A stretch of 12,415 bases of DNA from Candidatus Eiseniibacteriota bacterium (GTDB lineage: Bacteria; Eisenbacteria; RBG-16-71-46), in contig CAIXRL010000020.1 of the NCBI GenBank assembly GCA_903921835.1, forward strand, positions 1-12,415, read 5' to 3'. Positions 7,325 through 12,415 of this stretch are shown here, in pieces (within the stretch, counting starts at the first letter, position 1; every line of letters begins with the position of its first letter). Position numbers and translations under genes: made by a program. The notes below the pieces were generated by a model. The model had not been told where the DNA came from, did not search any database, and saw only the letters and a program-made list of their open reading frames with translations.

Positions 7325-8487
7325 GCTCGAAGCTCCTTCAGGAAACTCGTACCGAAACGCGGCGCCGTCACGCCGAAGACATCGGCAATGGTGGCGCCGA
7401 GGTCCGCGAACGTCGTCCGCGTCCCGAGGTCCGTCCCGCGACGCACCCGCGGCCCGGCAACGAGCAGCGGAGTGTATTCGCGGGAATGATCGGTGCTGGG
7501 CGTCGTCGGATCGTTGCCGTGATCCGCGGTGATCAGCACCATCTCGTCATCGCGCAGCCGCGCGATCAACTGGCCAAGCCCATCGTCGCACCGCTCCAGG
7601 GCCTGTGCGAAACCCTTCGGGTCGTTGCGATGGCCGTACAGGGTATCGAAATCCACGAGGTTCGCGAACACGAGCCCTTCTCCGGGCCTGCCCGCCAGGT
7701 CCAGCAGCACCGCCTGGCCCTCGTCGTTGCTCTTCGTGTGGATGCCATCGCTCACGCCCTGGCCGGCGAACAGGTCGTCCACCTTGCCCACCGTGGTGAC
7801 GCGCAGGCCGCGCTCGAGCATGCGATCCATGACCGTCGGCTCGGTGGGCTGCAGCGAGAAGTCGCGGCGGTTCGCGGTACGCTGGTAGGCGCCGGGAGAG
7901 CCGGTGAACGGCCGCGCGATGACGCGGCCCACCGCGTGCTCGCCGGTCAGCATCTCGCGGGCCGTGCGGCACGCGGCGTACAGCTCGTCGAGCGGCGCGG
8001 TCGTCTCGTGCGCGGCGATCTGGAACACCGAGTCGGCCGACGTGTAGACGATGTACCTGCCCGTCTTCTGGTGCTCCTCGCCGAAGCGCTGAATGATCTC
8101 GGTGCCCGACGCGGGCACGTTGGCGAGCCAGCCGCGGCCTACGCGCTCGCACCAGCGCTCCAGCAGTTCGTGCGGATAGCCGTTCGGGTAGGTCGGGAAC
8201 GCGTGCTCCAGCACGATGCCCATCATCTCCCAGTGCCCCGTCGTGCTGTCCTTGCCCGCGGAGCACTCGGTCATCCGCCCGCGCGCGGCCGCAGGTTCCG
8301 CCAGGGCGCGCACGCCCGGCAGGCGCAGCAGCGAGCCGAGCCCGAGCGATTCCAGCACGGGGAGCCTCAGCCCGCCGGCGTGCTCGGCGACGTGCAGCAG
8401 CGTGTTGCTGCCGCGATCGCCGTACTGGTCCGCGTCGGGCATCTCGCCCATGCCCACTCCATCCAGCACCACCAGGAAGATCCGCAT
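7321..8487 (-). CDS. deoB: Phosphopentomutase
   Basis: Interconverts (deoxy)ribose-1-phosphate and -5-phosphate, linking DeoA to DeoC. The 388-residue length is typical, and it belongs to the alkaline-phosphatase-like metalloenzyme superfamily. Visible motifs are MRIFLVVLDGVGMGEMPDA with metal ligand Asp9, GKDSTTGHWEMMG containing the Thr phosphorylated in the catalytic cycle (Thr83 by alignment with the Bacillus enzyme), ASGTEII, NLVDFDTLYGHRND with metal-binding Asp and His, and ITADHGNDP followed by STDHSREYTPLLV. All are intact. The ATG at 8487 overlaps the alr stop by one base (TGATG). GAAGGG lies 3 nt upstream, a little close. The frame is open far upstream into alr, but that part translates to low-complexity Arg/Ala sequence and is shadow. 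Confidence 0.96.
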   Translation of the reverse strand: MRIFLVVLDGVGMGEMPDADQYGDRGSNTLLHVAEHAGGLRLPVLESLGLGSLLRLPGVRALAEPAAARGRMTECSAGKDSTTGHWEMMGIVLEHAFPTYPNGYPHELLERWCERVGRGWLANVPASGTEIIQRFGEEHQKTGRYIVYTSADSVFQIAAHETTAPLDELYAACRTAREMLTGEHAVGRVIARPFTGSPGAYQRTANRRDFSLQPTEPTVMDRMLERGLRVTTVGKVDDLFAGQGVSDGIHTKSNDEGQAVLLDLAGRPGEGLVFANLVDFDTLYGHRNDPKGFAQALERCDDGLGQLIARLRDDEMVLITADHGNDPTTPSTDHSREYTPLLVAGPRVRRGTDLGTRTTFADLGATIADVFGVTAPRFGTSFLKELRA

Positions 8488-9746
8488 CAACCCTTCACTC
8501 CCACCGCCGCCTGCAGCTCGCGACGCCTCAGGTAATCGTCCGCGGCGGCCGTCCACTCCGGTCGTTCGCCGACCAGCGTCGTCATGCGCACCGCGCGTCC
8601 GCCCTGGCGATAGAGGCGCGGCACGCGCTTGCCCAGCGTGCACATCACCTCGTAGGCCAGCGTCTCGCTCCACGCCGCGAACTCCTCGACCGGGATGCTC
8701 GCGCCCTCCTGCTCCCCGAACAACACCACCTCGTCGCCGACCGCCGCCGCAACGTCGGTGACGTCCACCATGGTCAGGTCCATCGTGACGCGGCCCACGA
8801 TCGGCACGCGGACGCCCTTGAGCAGCATCCGGCCGCGGTTCGACAGCAGCCACGAATAGCCGTGCCCGTAGCCCACCGGCACGACGCCGATGCGCGTCGG
8901 ACGCGTCGTGGTGAACGTGCGACCGTAGCTCACCGTCGCGCCCGCGGGCAGGTCGCGCACCTGCACGAGCCGGCTGCGCAGCGACATCACGGGCCGCACC
9001 GGCGGCTGCGCGACGTCGTGCGGCGGGTGGACGCCGTAGGCGAGCAGTCCGACGCGCACCCAGTCGAAGTAGGCCTCGGGCAGGTTCACGGTGCCGGCGC
9101 TGTTCGCGGCGTGCGCGCGCGGCGGGCGCAGCCCGCGGCGCTCGAGCCGCTCGAGCAGCGCCCCGAAGCGGCGCACCTGGTCGCGCGAGCAGGAGAGGTC
9201 CGAAGCGTCGGCGTCCGGGAAGTGCGTGTACAGGCTGGCGAGCCGCAGGCCGGGCAGCGCGCTCGCGCGCGCGATGAAGTCCTCGACCTGCTCCTCGCGC
9301 ACACCTGCGCGGCCCATGCCGGTGTCCACCTCGACGTGAAAGCGCACGGGGCGCCCGGCGCGCACCGCGGCGCGCGAGAGCTCCTCGGCAAAGGCATCGT
9401 CGCAGACCGTGGGATCGATCCCGCTGGCCACCGCGTCCTCGATCTCCGCGGACAGCATCGGCGAAAGCGCCACAATGGGCAGGCGACATCCCGCAAGACG
9501 CAGTTGCACGCCCTCGTGCAGGGTCGCGACCCCGAGCCGCGTGACCCCGACCGCCTCGGCGGCCGCGGCCATCTCGCGCGCGCCGTGCCCGTAGGCATCC
9601 GCCTTGGCGACCAGCAGGATCTCGCGATCGGCCCCGATCAGCGCGCGGACCGCCTGGAGGTTCGCATGGAACCGGTCCAGGTCCACTTCCACCCATGTCG
9701 AGACGGGCAGCGGCAACGCGGGAGCTCCTGCTGACGTAGTGTTCAT
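8487..9746 (-). CDS. alr: Alanine racemase
   Basis: PLP-dependent interconversion of L- and D-alanine, supplying D-Ala for peptidoglycan. It has 419 residues. The N-terminal TIM barrel carries the PLP lysine in VAKADAYGHG (Lys48), plus HVEVDTGMGR (137-146), YTHFPDAD and AANSAGT. The C-terminal domain has the catalytic tyrosine in SYGRTFTT (Tyr274), GYGHGYSWLLSN and GRVTMDLTMVDVT. The family normally ends near LGKRVPRLY (371-379). Here about 40 residues follow (to VGVKG), a modest extension. The ATG at 9746 is chosen because VSTWVEVDLDRFHANL, the usual family N-terminus, follows about 15 residues later. No clear ribosome-binding site precedes it. It is the first gene of the alr-deoB-cdd-deoC-deoA unit. 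Confidence 0.95.
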   Translation of the reverse strand: MNTTSAGAPALPLPVSTWVEVDLDRFHANLQAVRALIGADREILLVAKADAYGHGAREMAAAAEAVGVTRLGVATLHEGVQLRLAGCRLPIVALSPMLSAEIEDAVASGIDPTVCDDAFAEELSRAAVRAGRPVRFHVEVDTGMGRAGVREEQVEDFIARASALPGLRLASLYTHFPDADASDLSCSRDQVRRFGALLERLERRGLRPPRAHAANSAGTVNLPEAYFDWVRVGLLAYGVHPPHDVAQPPVRPVMSLRSRLVQVRDLPAGATVSYGRTFTTTRPTRIGVVPVGYGHGYSWLLSNRGRMLLKGVRVPIVGRVTMDLTMVDVTDVAAAVGDEVVLFGEQEGASIPVEEFAAWSETLAYEVMCTLGKRVPRLYRQGGRAVRMTTLVGERPEWTAAADDYLRRRELQAAVGVKG

Positions 9747-9773
9747 GACAGAAGGTACGACGGTGAACGGTTG

Positions 9774-9802
9774 AGCATAGACAGGTGACGCGAACCGCGC
9801 AA
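9774..9802 (-). promoter_or_regulatory. Candidate promoter of the alr-deo operon
   Basis: On the minus strand, TTGCGC (9802-9797) and TATGCT (9779-9774) are separated by exactly 17 nt. The predicted start point near 9767 would give a leader of about 20 nt before the alr ATG, consistent with the missing Shine-Dalgarno. The -35 match is weak (3/6) and the -10 match is 4/6. Confidence 0.35.
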
Positions 9803-9841
9803 TGTCGGCGCACCCCGGTGGACAAGCCTCCCGGAGGCCGA

Positions 9842-10444
9842 ATGACATATGGATGGCGAGATGCGGTGCAGACCCTGCCTGGGCTTCTGATGATTTTGGG
9901 TCCGGGCGTCGCGCTGGCGGCCGCCTGCGGCCTGCGGGCCTTTCTGCCGCTGCTCGTGCTGTCCGTGGCCTCGCACGCCGGTGCCGTGCAACTGGCCGCG
10001 CAGGCGTCATGGTTCGGCTCGGACGCCGCGCTGTGGATACTGGGCGTCGCGACCGTGCTCGAGGTCCTCGGCGACAAGGTGCCCCTGCTGGATCACGCGC
10101 TCGACCTGGGGGCGACCTTTGTCCGGCCCGCGGCAGGCGCGGTCGTGGCGTGGGCGGCCTACGGGCACTGGGCGCCCGAGGTGGCGTACCCCGCCGCGAT
10201 CATCGTCGGGGCGGGCGCGCTCGGCGTGCACCTGATCAAGGCCAAAGCGCGCCTGGGCAGCACGGTGCTCACCCTGGGGCACGGAAATCCCGTGATGTCT
10301 CTCGGCGAGGACGTCCTGAGCCTGGCGCTGTCGTCCATGATCTGGGTCGGGCCGCTGCTGGCGGGCCTGGCAATCCTGCTCGCGCTGCTGTTCGTGGGCT
10401 GGCTCGGCTCACGTCTGACGCCGGGGAGGGTCTCGCGAGGCTGA
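9842..10444 (+). CDS. DUF4126 family membrane protein
   Basis: Family of unknown function. It has 200 residues with about five hydrophobic segments. The N-terminal segment (ILGPGVALAAACGLRAFLPLLVL) followed by VLEVLGDKVPLLDHALD and a Gly/Ala-rich membrane stretch (RPAAGAVVAWAAYG) is characteristic of DUF4126. The C-terminal third contains LGHGNPVMSLGEDVLSLALS and a final helix (LLAGLAILLALLFVGWL). The ATG at 9842 has GGAGG 4 nt upstream (9833-9837). An in-frame GTG at 9785 would add 19 residues and overlap the alr promoter region, so it is not preferred. The gene is divergent from alr, with 95 nt between starts. A functional link to the kinase pair downstream is not evident. Confidence 0.85.
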   Translation: MTYGWRDAVQTLPGLLMILGPGVALAAACGLRAFLPLLVLSVASHAGAVQLAAQASWFGSDAALWILGVATVLEVLGDKVPLLDHALDLGATFVRPAAGAVVAWAAYGHWAPEVAYPAAIIVGAGALGVHLIKAKARLGSTVLTLGHGNPVMSLGEDVLSLALSSMIWVGPLLAGLAILLALLFVGWLGSRLTPGRVSRG

Positions 10445-10495
10445 CATGTCCGCGTGACAGGCGGCACGGCGTGTGTCATTTTGTCTGGTGAAGCC

Positions 10496-11695
10496 ATGCC
10501 AACTGACGGCACGGCAGGAGCCATGAGCAAAGAACCCTCCCGACCCGACCCCGGATCCCCGGAACTGCCAATCCTGCATTCCCTGCCCGCCGATCTTCTC
10601 GGGCCAGCGTTGCCGCGCCTGCTCGACGCGATCAGCGACGCGGTCGTGGTCGTGGATCGCCGCGGCCACATCGTGGCGACGAACAAGCGCTTCGTCGAGA
10701 CGTTCGGACTTGGCGGCCGCCCTCTCGAAGCGGGACCGTGCCCGCGGGCCGGACAGTGTCTCGAGGATGGCAACAACCTGGCGACCCGCTGCGTCGTGTG
10801 CGAGATCGCCCAGAGCCGGCAGCCGCGCCGCGCGCTGCAGGTGATTCCCGACGCCTCGGGACAGCAGCGCCGCTGGGAAGCGACGCTCAACCCCGTGCTC
10901 GATGAACGCGGCGAGGTCACGCTCGTCGTCGAGGTCTGGCGCGACGTCACCGAGCGCTCGAAGCTCGAGGCGCAGCTGTCGCACAACGAGCGGCTCGCCT
11001 CGCTCGGCCTGCTCGCGGCCGGCGTGGCGCACGAGATCAACAATCCGCTGGCGTCCATTCTCGCCGGCGTCGAGAGCCTGCAGCGCTGGGCGGGCCGCGT
11101 CGAGCTGCCCGCCGAGGAGCACCGCGACGTCACCGGGGTGCTGGCGCTGCTGGAGCAGGAAACGCGGCGCTGCCGCGAGACGACCGACAAGCTGCTGCTG
11201 CTCGGCCAGCCGTACGCCGCCAAGCCGGTCTGGGTGGACCTCAATCGCGCGGCGCGCGACACGCTCGCGCTGCTGTCCTTCGCCACGCGGCGGCAGCGCA
11301 TCGAAGTCTCCGTGGAACTCGCCCCCGACCTGCCGCCGGTGTGGGGCCGCGAGGGCGGGCTGCGCGGCGTGGCGATGAACCTGTGCATGAATGCGGTGCA
11401 GGCCATGGCGGGCGGCGGACACCTCGTCGTGCGCACGACGCGCCAGGGCGACGACCGCGTCGTGCTCGTGGTGCAGGACGACGGGCCGGGCATCGCTCCC
11501 GAGCACATCGATCGTATCTGGGATCCATTCTTCACGACCAAGCCGGTCGGACAGGGCACCGGCCTGGGCCTCTCGATCACGCAGCGCGCCGTGGATCGTC
11601 ATGGCGGCCGCGTCTCGGTCGAGAGCACGCCCGGGCAGGGCACCCGCTTCACCGTGACGCTGCCCACGCAAGGCAGCGGAGGCGAAAGTGTCTAA
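10496..11695 (+). CDS. Cytoplasmic PAS-domain sensor histidine kinase
   Basis: Autophosphorylating sensor that should donate phosphate to the adjacent sigma54 regulator. No membrane helix is present, so sensing is cytosolic. Counting from ATG 10496 (399 aa): a PAS domain at about 40-150 (LLDAISDAVVVVDRRGHIVATN to VEVWRDVTERSK), HisKA with phospho-acceptor His179 in GVAHEINNPLASI, then HATPase_c with the N-box (MNLCMNAVQAM, about 294-304), DDGPGIA, the WDPFFTTK segment and GTGLGLS. The PAS domain contains four cysteines (82, 88, 99, 102; spacing x5, x10, x2), possibly a metal or redox site. The start is uncertain. ATG 10496 has a GGTGA-like site at good spacing, ATG 10523 has AGGAG only 2 nt away, and GTG 10454 is also in frame. 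The stop overlaps the regulator start by 8 nt. Confidence 0.92.
   Translation: MPTDGTAGAMSKEPSRPDPGSPELPILHSLPADLLGPALPRLLDAISDAVVVVDRRGHIVATNKRFVETFGLGGRPLEAGPCPRAGQCLEDGNNLATRCVVCEIAQSRQPRRALQVIPDASGQQRRWEATLNPVLDERGEVTLVVEVWRDVTERSKLEAQLSHNERLASLGLLAAGVAHEINNPLASILAGVESLQRWAGRVELPAEEHRDVTGVLALLEQETRRCRETTDKLLLLGQPYAAKPVWVDLNRAARDTLALLSFATRRQRIEVSVELAPDLPPVWGREGGLRGVAMNLCMNAVQAMAGGGHLVVRTTRQGDDRVVLVVQDDGPGIAPEHIDRIWDPFFTTKPVGQGTGLGLSITQRAVDRHGGRVSVESTPGQGTRFTVTLPTQGSGGESV
11678..11682 (+). promoter_or_regulatory. Ribosome-binding site deciding the regulator start
   Basis: GGAGG lies inside the kinase gene, 5 nt before GTG 11688. It makes GTG the likely start even though it precedes the kinase stop by a few bases. 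Confidence 0.7.
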
Positions 11696-12415
11696 ACGAT
11701 CCATCCTGCTCGTCGACGACGAGAGTTCATTCCGCACGCTCATCGGCCGCGAACTCGAACGTGCCGGCTACGAAGTCGAAGGTGCCGGCGGTATCGAGGA
11801 GGGCCGGCGCGCGCTCGCGCGCCGCGGCTTCGACGTGGTGCTGCTCGACGTCCGTATGCCGGATGGCTCGGGGCTCGAGATGCTCCCCGAGATCAAGGAG
11901 CAGTGGCCGACCACCGAGGTGGTCATGCTCACCGCGTTCGGCACCGTCGAGGAGGCGATCCGCGCGATGAAGCAGGGCGCGTACGACTTTCTCACCAAGC
12001 CGTGCAAGCTCGCCGAGCTCGAAGCCGTGCTGGAGAAGGCGCTCGAGAAGCAGACGCTGCAGCGCAACAACACCGCGCTGAACATCGAGGTCGAGCGCCT
12101 GCAGCCGGGCGACGGCATCATCGGCTCCTCGGCGGACATGCGCGAACTGTTCGACCTCATCACCCGCGTCGCGCGCACCGACACCACGGTGCTCATCCGC
12201 GGCGAGAGCGGGGTCGGCAAGGAGATCGTCGCGCGCACGGTGCACCGCCAGAGCCTGCGCTCGAACCAGCCGTTCATCGTCGTGGACTGCGCCGCCCTGC
12301 ACGAGAACCTGCTGCAGAGCGAGCTGTTCGGGCACGAGAAGGGCGCCTACACCGGCGCGGCGTCGCTCAAGCACGGCCTGTTCGAGGTCGCGAACCACGG
12401 CACGCTGTTCCTGGA
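11688..12415 (+). CDS. NtrC-family sigma54-dependent response regulator, 3'-truncated by the window
   Basis: Receiver domain fused to an AAA+ sigma54 activator; 242 codons are visible and the frame is open at the window end. The start is GTG 11688 (MSKRSILLVDDE), 5 nt after GGAGG, overlapping the kinase stop by 8 nt. The receiver (about 1-120) has the acidic pocket Asp10/Asp11, phospho-acceptor Asp54 (LLDVRMP), Thr82 (MLTAFG) and Lys104 (FLTKPC). After a coiled linker (EKALEKQTLQRNN), the AAA+ domain begins at IIGSSADMREL with Walker A GESGVGKE (172-179), ELFGHEKGAYTGA and NHGTLFL leading to Walker B. The sigma54-contacting loop reads GAYTGA (219-224) instead of GAFTGA, a known conservative variant. 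Walker B, the arginine finger and the DNA-binding domain lie beyond the window. The probable phosphodonor is the upstream kinase. Confidence 0.95.
   Translation, partial: MSKRSILLVDDESSFRTLIGRELERAGYEVEGAGGIEEGRRALARRGFDVVLLDVRMPDGSGLEMLPEIKEQWPTTEVVMLTAFGTVEEAIRAMKQGAYDFLTKPCKLAELEAVLEKALEKQTLQRNNTALNIEVERLQPGDGIIGSSADMRELFDLITRVARTDTTVLIRGESGVGKEIVARTVHRQSLRSNQPFIVVDCAALHENLLQSELFGHEKGAYTGAASLKHGLFEVANHGTLFL

Noticed and set aside
10444..10495. Sigma54 (-24/-12) promoter or T-tailed terminator between the DUF4126 gene and the kinase
   Set aside because: GGCAC occurs but no TTGC follows at the required spacing. The TGACA/TGTCA dyad before TTTT has only a 5-bp stem and a 14-nt loop, too weak to call.
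10159..11743. Long minus-strand frames opposite the DUF4126 and kinase genes
   Set aside because: Antisense of a kinase with intact His, N and G boxes; the translations show no domain and are explained by high GC.

Overview
The window is very GC-rich, roughly two thirds G+C by eye with strong G/C preference at third codon positions. It encodes a class A penicillin-binding protein and a sigma54-type two-component system, which suggests a Gram-negative, probably environmental bacterium. A poorly cultured high-GC phylum (Eisenbacteria-like, Acidobacteria-like or a deltaproteobacterial relative) would fit, but nothing here fixes the taxonomy.

Layout. (1) 1-2132 (+): a 5'-truncated bifunctional PBP1A-type peptidoglycan synthase. 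(2) 2133-2768: no intact gene. It holds a minus-strand relic of the C-terminal part of a large serine recombinase. (3) 2769-3679 (+): two tightly coupled genes for small unrecognised membrane proteins (182 and 116 aa), closed by a long near-perfect hairpin directly after the second stop codon. (4) 3735-4599: an unusual stretch with AT-rich palindromes, a minus-strand N-terminal fragment of an HNH-endonuclease-like gene, and two hairpins behind deoA. (5) 9746 down to 4600 (-): a compact five-gene operon, alr-deoB-cdd-deoC-deoA, with 1-4 nt overlaps at three junctions and a 5 nt gap at the fourth. (6) 9842-10444 (+): a DUF4126-family membrane protein divergent from alr. (7) 10496-12415 (+): a cytoplasmic PAS histidine kinase overlapping an NtrC-type sigma54 activator that runs off the window.

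How the genes work together. The deo genes form a complete nucleoside salvage route. Cdd deaminates (deoxy)cytidine. DeoA splits pyrimidine (deoxy)nucleosides to base and (deoxy)ribose-1-phosphate. DeoB converts the 1-phosphate to the 5-phosphate. DeoC cleaves deoxyribose-5-phosphate to acetaldehyde and glyceraldehyde-3-phosphate. The first gene, alr, makes D-alanine for the cell wall and is an unusual operon partner. The kinase and regulator form one signalling pair whose target cannot be read from this window.

I do not see a clear new defence, CRISPR or mobile system. The points most worth checking are the DeoC N-terminal extension, which resembles a microcompartment-targeting helix followed by a CxxC segment; the four-copy 18-bp repeat that gives Cdd a basic tail and carries the deoC ribosome-binding site; the unknown two-gene membrane module lying between two mobile-type gene relics; and the nested palindromes behind it.
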